A DNA stretch of 64,000 nucleotides from DATDIC01 sp963777625. Lineage in GTDB: Bacteria; Pseudomonadota; Alphaproteobacteria; Acetobacterales; Acetobacteraceae. How positions within the stretch are numbered: position 1 is the first letter of the stretch; each line of letters opens with the position of its first letter. Under the pieces are notes generated by a model. It saw only the letters and a program-made list of their open reading frames with translations. It had not been told where the DNA came from and did not search any database. This document shows, piece after piece, positions 25,924 to 33,521 of the stretch. The stretch lies in assembly GCA_963777625.1 (NCBI GenBank), contig CAVZRO010000024.1, positions 62,001 to 126,000 of the forward strand, given 5' to 3'. Made by a program: the position numbers and the translations under genes.

Positions 25924-26391
25924 TCAGCTCCTGATCGCACGCCGCCGCTGCTGGCTTTCGGCCGGCCACAGGACCTTGGCGTCGTAATATTCGGCGAACG
26001 CGGGCACGCCTTCCGGCAGGCTGATCCAGGGCAATTTCGAACGCGTGAAGATATGCACGTCGGGCGGCATCTGCTCCGGCCGGTCGAGCGTGCCGACGCG
26101 CACGAAGCGCAATTTCGGGCGCCCGCCATAATCGCTCCAGAGCGCGGTCTGGCAGGTGGGACAGCGGTGAATATCGTGCGGGCGGCCGCTGTCGGTGGGC
26201 ACGGAGACCGGCAGCGGGCTGCCGGACAGCAGGGCGATCCGGTCGGTTTCTATCAGCGCGTTCAGCACGAAGGCGCTGCCGGTCTGGCGCTGGCAGTCGC
26301 GACAGTGGCAGCAATGCACGAACATCGGGGGGGAGCCGAGCCGATAGCGCACGGCACCGCAGGCGCAACCGCCATCCAAGGCGTGGGACAT
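25924..26391 (-). CDS. GFA-family zinc protein (Mss4-like fold)
   Basis: This 155-residue protein has the glutathione-dependent formaldehyde-activating enzyme fold. Zinc ligands are visible as CACGAVRY (first pair), CCHCRDCQRQTGSAF, and RCPTCQTALW. Most bacterial GFA proteins have no proven formaldehyde role; they are zinc-binding enzymes of unknown substrate. It is followed after three bases by the small membrane protein. The start ATG leads straight into the family N-terminus. Confidence 0.85.
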   Translation of the reverse strand: MSHALDGGCACGAVRYRLGSPPMFVHCCHCRDCQRQTGSAFVLNALIETDRIALLSGSPLPVSVPTDSGRPHDIHRCPTCQTALWSDYGGRPKLRFVRVGTLDRPEQMPPDVHIFTRSKLPWISLPEGVPAFAEYYDAKVLWPAESQQRRRAIRS

Positions 26392-26517
26392 TCAGCTCCT
26401 CCGGCGGTGGTGGCGGCATGGCGCGGCGCAATCCAAGGGCAGAGCAATCCAAGGATTGGCGCCCTTTATCATGCCGGGGTTCGCGGTGCCACGTACGCCG
26501 GGAGGTGCTGCTGTCGG

Positions 26518-27075
26518 TCAGGCGTGCAGCAAGGCCCGATTGGAGTCCTCGAACAGCCGCCGCGCCTTGTCGGTGTCGTATGGCTGTTCGCGCAACGTCT
26601 CGACATCCCACTCGCTGCGTTCCTGGGCGACGAAATCGCCGCCGTACACGTGGATTGCGCCGGTCAGCCGCGGGATCGGGTTTGTTACGGAGTGAATGAT
26701 ATCGGCTCCGAGCGGCGTGCAGTCGCCGCTGCACAGGGAACGCGCGCCCGCTGCCTCGATCTGGCGTTCGGAGTCGGCCGGCAGGCGGCGCCAGAAGATA
26801 TTGTCCTCGCGTCCGGTATAGACGCCGATGACCGCCCACATCCGGTGGTCGTGCGGCATGATGGTCATGCTCGCGCCCCAGATCACGTTGACGATCGTGA
26901 CGCGGGGCGAGCGGTACAGGATGTTGAGCCCGGCACGCCGCGGTTCCCCGAGCGTGCGGATGACGCTGTTCGGGTCACGCACGACCTGGGCGACCACCTC
27001 ACGAACCTCCAGATGGCTGGAGTCCCTGGCGACGGCGTGCTCGCAGTCCTCGAAGAACCGGTCGAGATCGAACAT
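26518..27075 (-). CDS. Cupin-fold protein, cysteine-dioxygenase-like
   Basis: This protein has about 185 residues (MFDLDRFFEDCEHAVA...). A jelly-roll metal site is suggested by MPHDHRMWAVIGVYTGRED (two His plus a downstream Glu region) and a later IIHSVTNP histidine. The layout fits the CDO-like cupin superfamily that oxidises thiols, although no Cys-Tyr crosslink pair can be assigned by eye. A GGAG site sits six bases before the ATG at 27075. The in-frame ATG at 27150 would add an unlikely 25-residue leader. Its substrate is unknown. Confidence 0.65.
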   Translation of the reverse strand: MFDLDRFFEDCEHAVARDSSHLEVREVVAQVVRDPNSVIRTLGEPRRAGLNILYRSPRVTIVNVIWGASMTIMPHDHRMWAVIGVYTGREDNIFWRRLPADSERQIEAAGARSLCSGDCTPLGADIIHSVTNPIPRLTGAIHVYGGDFVAQERSEWDVETLREQPYDTDKARRLFEDSNRALLHA

Positions 27076-27248
27076 GGTCATGCTCCGGTGGCCTATATAC
27101 GGAGGGAAACATACCACAGCGAAGGGGGAGAACAGAAGATCCTTTTCCATGATATTTCCGTGCCGTCCGGCCCGTGTGGCGGGGCTTGCGTGAGAGGTCC
27201 GAACGGTGGACGCGGCCGCGTTGCGAGCGGAGAACCGGTATTTGCCGC

Positions 27249-27296
27249 GCCCGCTTTATTTCCGCCCCGCTTTATTTCCGCCCCGCTTTATTTCCG
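27249..27296. repeat. Three tandem 16-bp units overlapping the brnA stop
   Basis: The unit gccccgctttatttcc is repeated three times in tandem. The third copy supplies the TAA stop codon of brnA on the minus strand. It is AT-rich for this genome. Slippage here could change the antitoxin C-terminus. Confidence 0.6.
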
Positions 27297-27632
27297 TCGG
27301 GGCGCGGGCGTTTTCTCGCGCTCGCGGGCATGCACAAACGCCCGCAGCACAGCGTTCATCCGGGTCTGGTAGCCCGGCCCATGCGACTTGAACCAGCGCA
27401 GTACAGATGCATCGATCCGGATATGGATTGACTGCCGCGGCTCGGGCACACCGATCTCAACGGTGGTTTCCCAGCCGTCGGCAAGCGGGCCTTCATCTTC
27501 ATCCGCCAGCCGCTCCACTTTAGCCTGCGGCATTGCCTCGGCGGCCCTCCAATCGCTACGGCTTTCGTTGCGGGCGCGCATCGCCTCGATCTCGTCAGCC
27601 GTAGCGCGCACGATACGTTCGTTCCTCGGCAT
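27288..27632 (-). CDS. brnA: BrnA-family antitoxin
   Basis: This 114-residue type II antitoxin has an N-terminal toxin-binding part (ATADEIEAMRARNESRSDW) and a C-terminal ribbon-helix-helix (QSIHIRIDASVLRWFKSHGPGYQTRMNAVLRAFV). It normally neutralises the RNase BrnT and represses the operon. The start overlaps the end of the brnT remnant, as in intact pairs. Because brnT is truncated, this antitoxin appears to be an orphan. The C-terminus and stop fall in a tandem repeat. Confidence 0.85.
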   Translation of the reverse strand: MPRNERIVRATADEIEAMRARNESRSDWRAAEAMPQAKVERLADEDEGPLADGWETTVEIGVPEPRQSIHIRIDASVLRWFKSHGPGYQTRMNAVLRAFVHAREREKTPAPRRK

Positions 27633-27714
27633 CCCTTGCTCTCCTGAACGAAATCAACCGTATGGCGTGGCCACGCCCGGTCCAGACCACGGCGTAGAAT
27701 TTCGTCCTGATTAG
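27595..27714 (-). pseudogene. brnT: BrnT toxin remnant (C-terminal third only)
   Basis: The frame ending at 27595 reads RTKFYAVVWTGRGHAIRLIS then FRRARDAEERTYRARYG, the last strands and helix of BrnT. The N-terminal ~55 residues, including the BrnT opening FEWDxxK region, are absent. Upstream of residue ~39 the frame enters repeat family A exactly at its 'ggaccgcattgag' edge. The toxin is therefore dead, while its antitoxin is intact. Confidence 0.65.
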
Positions 27715-27895
27715 ACCGGACCGCATTGAGGATGGCCCATCCTGCCGGTGTTGCCCGGAGCAACGTGAAGCGAACGAGCGGCGCTGTGGGCGGCAAAGTC
27801 GGGGATAGCCGGGACAAGCCTGGCTTGTCCCGGCCATGACGGAATGGGGCCGGCCATGACGGAAAGGGTCAGCATCAACGCGGGTTTGTGTTAAA
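27712..27895. repeat. Dispersed intergenic repeat, family A copy 2 (abuts brnT)
   Basis: This near-full copy carries the 'accggaccgcattgag' head, 'cctgccggtgttgcccggag', 'caacgtgaagcgaacgagcg', 'ggccgggacaagcc' hairpin, 'ccggccatgacgga' tail and 'aagggtcagcatcaac'. Its head lies at the point where brnT homology ends, suggesting insertion or repeat-mediated deletion. The tail faces the LLM gene. Confidence 0.75.
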
Positions 27896-28079
27896 TCAGC
27901 CGTCACAAAACGCAGTCCATCGAACAACAACTGTCCATCGATCAGGTCGAGTTCATGCCGTTCCTAAAAATTCTTGCCCCCAACCGCTTGCGGAACATCG
28001 CGTCGCGGGGCCATTCCAGCGCAATTCCGCCGGCCTGATAAACCGGCGGGTGGGACAGGCCAGCAGGAGCGTCGTCGGC

Positions 28080-29132
28080 GTGCGCGTTTTCACTCAGCTT
28101 CCAATGCGGCACTGGCGGGAGGTCGGCGCGGCGGCCCGCGCGGCGGAGGTGGCCGGGTTCGACGCGGTGATGACGATCGAGCTGGGGCATGACGTGTTCG
28201 CCCCGCTGGGCTTCGCGGCCCTGGCCACGCAGCGGGTGGAGCTGACCCCCTCGATCGCGGTGGCGTTTCCGCGCAGCCCGACGGTGATGGCAAGCCAGGC
28301 CTGGGACCTGCACGCCAATTCCGGCGGTCGGTTCGTGCTTGGGCTGGGCAGCCAGGTGCGCGGCCACAACGAGCGCCGCTTCGGCGTGCCATGGAGCCCG
28401 CCGGCGCCGCGGTTGCGCGACTATATCGGCGCGCTGCGGGCGATCTGGCGAGCGTGGGAGACAGGCGGCCGGCTGGATTATCATAGCGCGACCTACACGC
28501 TGACGCTGATGACGCCGGATTTTTCGCCCGAGCCGACCGGCCTGCCGATGGTCCCGGTGGCGCTGGCGGCGGTGGGTGGTGCGATGCTGCGGGTGGCGGG
28601 GCAGAGCTGCGACGGCGTGCGGCTGCACCCGCTTTGCTCGCGCCGCTATCTGGAACAGGTGTGCCTGCCCAAACTGCTCGAAGGCATGGCGGTGGCCGGC
28701 CGGCGCCGGTCCAACTTCGACGTGCATGGCGGCGGGTTCGTTGCAACCGGTGGTGATGGCGCCGCAGTCGAGGCCGCGCTGCGGGCGGTGCGCACGCGGA
28801 TCGCGTTTTATGCTTCCACCCGCACCTATCTGCCGATTCTGGCGCTGCACGGGCTGGAGGATCTGAACCTGAAGCTGCACCGCATGTCGGTCGAGGGACG
28901 CTGGCAGGATATGCCGGCGGAAGTGCCGGACGATGTTGTCCGCGTGTTTGCGGCGGTGGGCACGTACCAGGAGATCGCGCGGGCGATCGAGGTGCGCTTT
29001 GGCGGTGTGGCGGATTCCATCACGCTCGATTTTCCCGCCGGGGCGCCGGCCGGGTTGCAGCGGGAGCTGCTGGCGGACATAAGCCGCATCCCGCACCAGT
29101 TCGTGGGGTATGATACTAATTGGCCGGGTTGA
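28080..29132 (+). CDS. LLM-class flavin-dependent oxidoreductase (TIGR03617-like)
   Basis: This 350-residue TIM-barrel protein is of the luciferase-like monooxygenase / F420-reductase superfamily. The GTG at 28080 follows a GGAG and gives RVFTQLPMRHWREVGAAARA, matching the family start. Further motifs are VELTPSIAVAFPRSPTVMA, GRFVLGLGSQVRGHNERRFG, and DGVRLHPLCSRRYL. Cofactor may be FMN or F420; this subfamily is common in actinobacteria and alphaproteobacteria. Longer in-frame starts run back into the repeat element. Substrate unknown. Confidence 0.8.
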   Translation: MRVFTQLPMRHWREVGAAARAAEVAGFDAVMTIELGHDVFAPLGFAALATQRVELTPSIAVAFPRSPTVMASQAWDLHANSGGRFVLGLGSQVRGHNERRFGVPWSPPAPRLRDYIGALRAIWRAWETGGRLDYHSATYTLTLMTPDFSPEPTGLPMVPVALAAVGGAMLRVAGQSCDGVRLHPLCSRRYLEQVCLPKLLEGMAVAGRRRSNFDVHGGGFVATGGDGAAVEAALRAVRTRIAFYASTRTYLPILALHGLEDLNLKLHRMSVEGRWQDMPAEVPDDVVRVFAAVGTYQEIARAIEVRFGGVADSITLDFPAGAPAGLQRELLADISRIPHQFVGYDTNWPG

Positions 29133-29214
29133 GCTCGGGTGTTGCTACGAGCGAGGCGGCGGCTGCTGGATTCCCGCCTTCGCGGGAATGACGGGAGGGG
29201 GGCGGGAATGACGG

Positions 29215-29300
29215 GGTGATCGTGCTGCGTGACAGGGTGTGATCCTGCTGCGTGACAGGGTGATCCTGCTGCGTGACGGGGTAATCCTGCTGCGTGACGA
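29215..29300. repeat. Four tandem ~21-bp units
   Basis: Units of the form 'tgatcctgctgcgtgacagg' occur four times with small changes. They are preceded by a 'ttcccgccttcgcgggaatgacggg' hairpin. They lie between the convergent LLM and methyltransferase genes. Confidence 0.6.
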
Positions 29301-29305
29301 AGTCC

Positions 29306-30076
29306 TTACGGGCGCTGTGCGGCGAGAATCGCGACCCGATAGGCATAGCGCAGGCCAGCGTCTTCGCGGGAGACCGGGACGCCGAGCCGGTCATCCGCGA
29401 TCGAGGCGGCGAACATCTCGATGATGCGGGCGTCGTCGCCGGGATTGGGGAATGAGCGCGCGAGAAGGTTGGAAACCAGATCACCCAGCTCGTAGAACGC
29501 GGCGTCCGGGGCCGGCAGGTCGGCCGTGTGGAACAGCCCCCGCAGTTCCGTCAGGCTGAGGCAGCGCATGTGCGAGGGGTCGCGCAGCTTTTCCAGGCGG
29601 TTCCATTCGGCGGCCTTCGCCGGATCCTCCGACGCGTACATGTCGACCACGACGATGCGGCCGCCAGGCGCGCAGACACGGCGCATTTCCCGCAACACGG
29701 CGAGCGGGTCGGGAAAATGGTGGAAGGAGAAGCGGGTGGTGACGATGCCGAAGCTGGCGTCGGGATAGGGCAAGGACGCGGCGTCGCCGTGCCGGAAGGT
29801 GACGTTGGCGAGCGATTTGCTGGTGGCCAGACCGGCGGCGCGTTCGAGCATCGCCGGGGTCATGTCGATGCCGGTGGCGTGGCGGACATGCGGCGCGAAC
29901 GCGCAGACAATGATGCCGCCGCCGCAGGCGACATCCAGCATCGCCTGATCCGGAGTGGGGCGCGCGGCCGCGACGATGAGCTGCAGTGCGTTCTCGTCGG
30001 TGATGGTGGCGGCGCTGCTGAACGGCACCGCCTGGCGGGTGAACTGGTCGAGGATGAGATCGTGGTGGGTGCTCAT
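29306..30076 (-). CDS. SAM-dependent methyltransferase, class I
   Basis: This 256-residue protein has a Rossmann-fold methyltransferase core. Motif I is MLDVACGGGIIVCAFA near residue 45, the motif II acidic residue is in ATGIDMTPAMLERA, and motif III is RHGDAASLPYPDASFGIVTTRFSFHHF. It resembles the UbiE/COQ5-like group used on small molecules. The ATG at 30076 (MSTHHDLILDQF) fits; longer starts run into the divergent TetR promoter region. It is divergent from a TetR gene, which may control it. Confidence 0.82.
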   Translation of the reverse strand: MSTHHDLILDQFTRQAVPFSSAATITDENALQLIVAAARPTPDQAMLDVACGGGIIVCAFAPHVRHATGIDMTPAMLERAAGLATSKSLANVTFRHGDAASLPYPDASFGIVTTRFSFHHFPDPLAVLREMRRVCAPGGRIVVVDMYASEDPAKAAEWNRLEKLRDPSHMRCLSLTELRGLFHTADLPAPDAAFYELGDLVSNLLARSFPNPGDDARIIEMFAASIADDRLGVPVSREDAGLRYAYRVAILAAQRP

Positions 30077-30164
30077 GTGCGCGGGCCGCCCGGACAGGTG
30101 GGTGGTCATCATAGCAGGCATGCGCGGGTTGATTCTTGAGCGGCCGTTCCAAAATGGTCCGGCC

Positions 30165-30749
30165 ATGGCGAGGCCGCGCGAATTCGATGAAGCCGAGGTG
30201 CTGGAGGCTGCGGTCCAGTGCTTCTGGTCGCACGGCTACGAAGCGACCTCCGTGCGCGTGCTGGCTGAGCGGATGGGCCTGACCTGCGCCAGCCTGTACA
30301 ACGCATTCGGCGACAAGCGGGCGCTGTTTCGGCGCGCACTGGAAACCTATCTGGCCGAATCGCGCGAGCGGATGGCGGTGCTGGAACGCACGCTGGCGCC
30401 GAAGGCGGCGATCGCGCGCTATCTGGAGGGCGCGATCGACCGCTCGCTGGCCGATCGGGAACGGCGCGGCTGCATGATGGTGAACTGCACGCTGGAACTC
30501 GCGCCGCAGGACGATGAGGTGCGCGACCTGATCTGCCGCCAGCTCGATATTCAGGAAACATTCTTCCGCCGCTGCATCCAGGCCGGCCAGCGCGATGGCA
30601 GCATCGCCGATGACGTGCCGGCGGAGGAGCTGGCGCGACATCTGCTGGGTACCTTGATGGGGCTGCGCGTGCTGGCGCGCGCCCGGCCGGACCGCAAGCT
30701 GCTTGAGGGGGTGGTCCGCCCCGCCTTGTCACTGCTGGACAAGTCCTGA
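30165..30749 (+). CDS. TetR/AcrR-family transcriptional regulator
   Basis: This 194-residue protein starts MARPREFDEAEVLEAAVQCFW. The helix-turn-helix spans about residues 8-50 (HGYEATSVRVLAERMGLTCASLYNAFGDKRALF). The ligand domain has the RRGCMMVNCTLELAPQDDEV segment common to one TetR_C subgroup. It lies 20 bases upstream of the CmcJ-like gene and is divergent from a methyltransferase, so it probably controls both. Upstream in-frame starts were rejected because they run antisense into the methyltransferase. Confidence 0.85.
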   Translation: MARPREFDEAEVLEAAVQCFWSHGYEATSVRVLAERMGLTCASLYNAFGDKRALFRRALETYLAESRERMAVLERTLAPKAAIARYLEGAIDRSLADRERRGCMMVNCTLELAPQDDEVRDLICRQLDIQETFFRRCIQAGQRDGSIADDVPAEELARHLLGTLMGLRVLARARPDRKLLEGVVRPALSLLDKS

Positions 30750-30769
30750 ACGCACAGGAGGAGGTTACA

Positions 30770-31609
30770 ATGGATACGAATATCGTAGAGACGACGCTGA
30801 CCGGCGTGGAAGGCGAGTTCAACTATCTCGCCGCGATGGCGGAGGAGCCGCACAATTACACCTATGATCCGCCGCCCGGCGTGCCGCGCACCAACACGGT
30901 GTACGAGCCGCACCGTCTGTTCGTGCGCAATGCACGGCCGGTCGCGGCGCACGCCTCGCTGGACCGCGAAGGGTTCGCACTGGTTCACCAGGACAGCGCG
31001 GTGAAGGATTTCTATAACGAGGACGAGCTGCGGGAGACTTATTATCCCGAAGCGGCGCGGCTGGTTGCCGAGGCCACGGGCGCGGCGCGGGTGATCGTGT
31101 TCGATCATACCGTGCGGCGGCGGATCTGGGGTGCGGAGGACCGGAGCGCGGGTACGCCACGGCAGCCGGTCGGGCGCGTGCATAATGATTACACCGAGAA
31201 GTCCGCGCCGCAGCGGGTGCGCGACCTGATGGGCGCTGAAGCTGACGAGTTGTTGCGGCGTCGGTTCGAGATCGTCAATGTGTGGCGTCCCATCACCGGG
31301 CCGTTGCGCGACGCGCCGCTGGCGGTGTGCGATGCCCGCACGGTCGATCCGGCGGACTGGGTTGCCTCGGCGCTGATCTATCCCGACCGAAGGGGGGAGA
31401 CGTACGCCATTCATTTCAATCCGGCGCATCATTGGTGGTACGTGCCCGACATGATGCCGAGCGAGGCGCTGCTGCTGAAATGCTTCGATTCGGCGCGTGA
31501 TGGCCGGGCGCGGATGGCGCCGCATTCGGCGTTCGAGGACCCGACGGCCCCGGCGGACAAGCTGCCGCGCGAAAGCATCGAGCTGCGCACGCTGGTGTTT
31601 CATGGGTAG
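30770..31609 (+). CDS. CmcJ/NvfI (AsaB-like) family oxidoreductase
   Basis: This 279-residue protein of the CmcJ/AsaB group is related to Fe(II)/2-oxoglutarate-type oxygenases. Family features are YTYDPPPGVPRTN, RVIVFDHTVRR, VHNDYTEKSAPQRV (likely His...Asp metal ligands), VNVWRPITGPLRDAPLAVCDA, and HHWWYVPDMMPSEALLLKCFDS. Members act in secondary metabolism of fungi and bacteria but often lack a known substrate. An AGGAGG site lies eight bases before the ATG. It is co-directional with the TetR gene 20 bases upstream. Confidence 0.85.
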   Translation: MDTNIVETTLTGVEGEFNYLAAMAEEPHNYTYDPPPGVPRTNTVYEPHRLFVRNARPVAAHASLDREGFALVHQDSAVKDFYNEDELRETYYPEAARLVAEATGAARVIVFDHTVRRRIWGAEDRSAGTPRQPVGRVHNDYTEKSAPQRVRDLMGAEADELLRRRFEIVNVWRPITGPLRDAPLAVCDARTVDPADWVASALIYPDRRGETYAIHFNPAHHWWYVPDMMPSEALLLKCFDSARDGRARMAPHSAFEDPTAPADKLPRESIELRTLVFHG

Positions 31610-31659
31610 TGGCGGCGGGTACGGGGGCGAAAGTGGTGCTGCATGTGTCGCGCGTTGGA

Positions 31660-31720
31660 TGCCCGGGACAAGCCCGGGCAATGACGGGGGAGCGGGCATG
31701 ACGGGGGAGCGGGCATGACG
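31660..31720. repeat. 'cccgggacaagcccgggcaatgacggggga' tail repeats
   Basis: A short hairpin, cccgggacaagcccggg, is followed by repeats of 'gcgggcatgacggggga'. It lies between the convergent CmcJ-like and GT2 genes and is the same style as 23200 and 54590. Confidence 0.5.
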
Positions 31721-31732
31721 GGATGGCGGCAG

Positions 31733-32428
31733 TTACGGGTGTAACGAAACCCGCACGAAGGTGGCGGCGATGCGGAGTGCGGCCTTGAGTGTGCCCCGTA
31801 CAGTTCCCGCCACTTTTGAATTTCCGGCGATGCGGCGCCGATAAGGTAGGGGCACCTCCAGGATGCGCAGCCGGGCGCGGGCGGCGCGCATCTGCATCTC
31901 CAGATTCCAGCCGTAGGTCAGCTCCCGCATCGGCAGCGCCGCCAGGCAATCGAGGCGGATCGCGCGGAATGCGCTCATGTCGGTGTAGCGGACGCCGCTG
32001 ACCAGGCCGACGGCGGCGCCGATCAGTCGCCCGGCCAGCACCTGATGCGGGCCCATGCTGCCCGGCTCACGCGGGCCGCGGGTGCGGCTGGCCACGACAA
32101 AATCCGCCTGTCCGGCGAGCACCGGCGCGACGAGGCGCCCGGCCAGCTCGGCTGGATCGGCGCCGTCCCCATCCAGGAACAGCACAATTTCGGCACCCAG
32201 CGCAGCCGCGCGCGCCGCACCCAGGGCGCAGGCACGACCATAGCCGGAGCGGGGTTCGACCAGCACCTCGGCGCCGGCGGCCTGCGCCTCCCGCACCGTG
32301 CCGTCACGGCTGCCGCCATCCACCACGATCACCGCATCGACGATGTCGCGCGGCAACGCTGCCACGGTGGGGCCGATGGCGCCGGCTTCGTTGAGAACGG
32401 GGATGATTGCAGCGACGCGTGGCGCCAC
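31733..32428 (-). CDS. Glycosyltransferase family 2 (polyprenyl-phosphate transferase-like)
   Basis: This 231-residue GT-A fold transferase has the nucleotide-sugar pocket in VAAIIPVLNEAGAI and VVDGGSRDGTV. The metal-binding motif is FLDGDGADPAE near residue 85, with SRTRGPREPGSM after it and a final amphipathic helix. It has no large membrane domain. It is the last gene of the seven-gene operon and starts directly after the radical SAM stop. It likely adds a sugar to a lipid or surface carrier; donor and acceptor are unknown. Confidence 0.85.
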   Translation of the reverse strand: MAPRVAAIIPVLNEAGAIGPTVAALPRDIVDAVIVVDGGSRDGTVREAQAAGAEVLVEPRSGYGRACALGAARAAALGAEIVLFLDGDGADPAELAGRLVAPVLAGQADFVVASRTRGPREPGSMGPHQVLAGRLIGAAVGLVSGVRYTDMSAFRAIRLDCLAALPMRELTYGWNLEMQMRAARARLRILEVPLPYRRRIAGNSKVAGTVRGTLKAALRIAATFVRVSLHP

Positions 32429-33481
32429 TCACAGGCTCCAGCGCAACCCGCATCCCTGGCAGGGCCTGGGCGGCGCGTCGCTCAGCAGCGCGGTGCGAAA
32501 GCCGCGATAGGCCGGGCTGTTCCAGATGTCCTGCAAGCTCTGCTGGGTGGCGTCGCCGAGCGTGTAGCTGTCGTAGCCGCGCGCGGAGAACGGCGCGATG
32601 CAGCAGGGCAAAGCGCGTCCGTGCGCGGTGAAATACATCAGCGACCAGGGGCGCCGGCAGGTGGACCAGGGCTTGTCGTCCTGCGTGCGCTTCAGGCTCA
32701 GTCCCGGTTCGGTGGCGCCGGACGCGTCCAGCGCGACGCCAAGCTCGGCACCGATCGCCTGGGCGTCGTCGATGGCCGCCTGTTCCTCGGCGCGGGTCTG
32801 CTCGAACAAGGAGGAATCGGGCCGGGCCATGCCGAAGCCCGCATCGTCGAACACCAGTCGTTGCAAATGCACCTCGCGCACGCCGATCGACGCGGCCAGG
32901 CGGACGAACTCCGGCAATTGCTGCACGGTTTCCTTCAGGCCGGTCAGCCAGAGGGAGACGCGCGGGTGCGGATAGCCGTGCTCGCGCTGGAAGGCGGTAA
33001 ACCTGCCCACGTCGCGCACGATGCGGTGGAAGAAATCCTTGCCGCGCACGCGGTGATAACTGGCGCGATCGGCGGCATCCAGAGAGACGCGCAGTTCATC
33101 CAGCCCGGAGTCCACCAGCCAGTCGAACTTCTTCGGCGTCATCAAGGTGCCGTTGGTGTTGAACAGCACATAGACGTTGCGCGCCTTCAGGTAGCGGATC
33201 ATGCGCGGCAGGTCGTGCACCATCATCGGCTCGCCGACACCGTGCAGCACCGCGCGGACCAGGCCGGGAAGCTGATCGACGATGCGGGTGAACAGGTCCC
33301 AGTCCATGTCCGCCGGGGGTTCGAGCGTTTCGAACGTGCGCGGACAGGTCTCGCACAACAGGTTGCAGCGGTTGGTCACCTCCAGATAGACGCAGAGCGG
33401 CGGTGTCTCCGCCAGGTCGGCGCGCGCGTCGGGGATCGCCTCGAAATAGCGGCGTGGGTCGGTGACCGTGGAGGCGGACAT
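32429..33481 (-). CDS. Radical SAM protein with SPASM-type C-terminus
   Basis: This 350-residue protein has the radical SAM cluster motif CNLLCETC (CxxxCxxC) near residue 38. It is followed by GVGEPMM (GGE-like), VLFNTNGTLM and LDELRVSLDAAD. The C-terminal cysteines (CRRPW, PCCIAPF, CQGCG) suggest an auxiliary Fe-S cluster domain. Such enzymes modify peptides, sugars or lipids through a 5'-deoxyadenosyl radical. It lies between two glycosyltransferases in the operon, so a sugar-lipid substrate is plausible. Confidence 0.85.
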   Translation of the reverse strand: MSASTVTDPRRYFEAIPDARADLAETPPLCVYLEVTNRCNLLCETCPRTFETLEPPADMDWDLFTRIVDQLPGLVRAVLHGVGEPMMVHDLPRMIRYLKARNVYVLFNTNGTLMTPKKFDWLVDSGLDELRVSLDAADRASYHRVRGKDFFHRIVRDVGRFTAFQREHGYPHPRVSLWLTGLKETVQQLPEFVRLAASIGVREVHLQRLVFDDAGFGMARPDSSLFEQTRAEEQAAIDDAQAIGAELGVALDASGATEPGLSLKRTQDDKPWSTCRRPWSLMYFTAHGRALPCCIAPFSARGYDSYTLGDATQQSLQDIWNSPAYRGFRTALLSDAPPRPCQGCGLRWSL

Positions 33482-33521
33482 CAGACGCTCCTTTCGATCG
33501 CGCCGTTGATCAGTCGTACCG

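Noticed and set aside
27888..28079. In-frame upstream extension of the LLM gene
   Set aside because: It runs through the family A repeat tail and lacks a ribosome site. The GTG at 28080 matches the family N-terminus.
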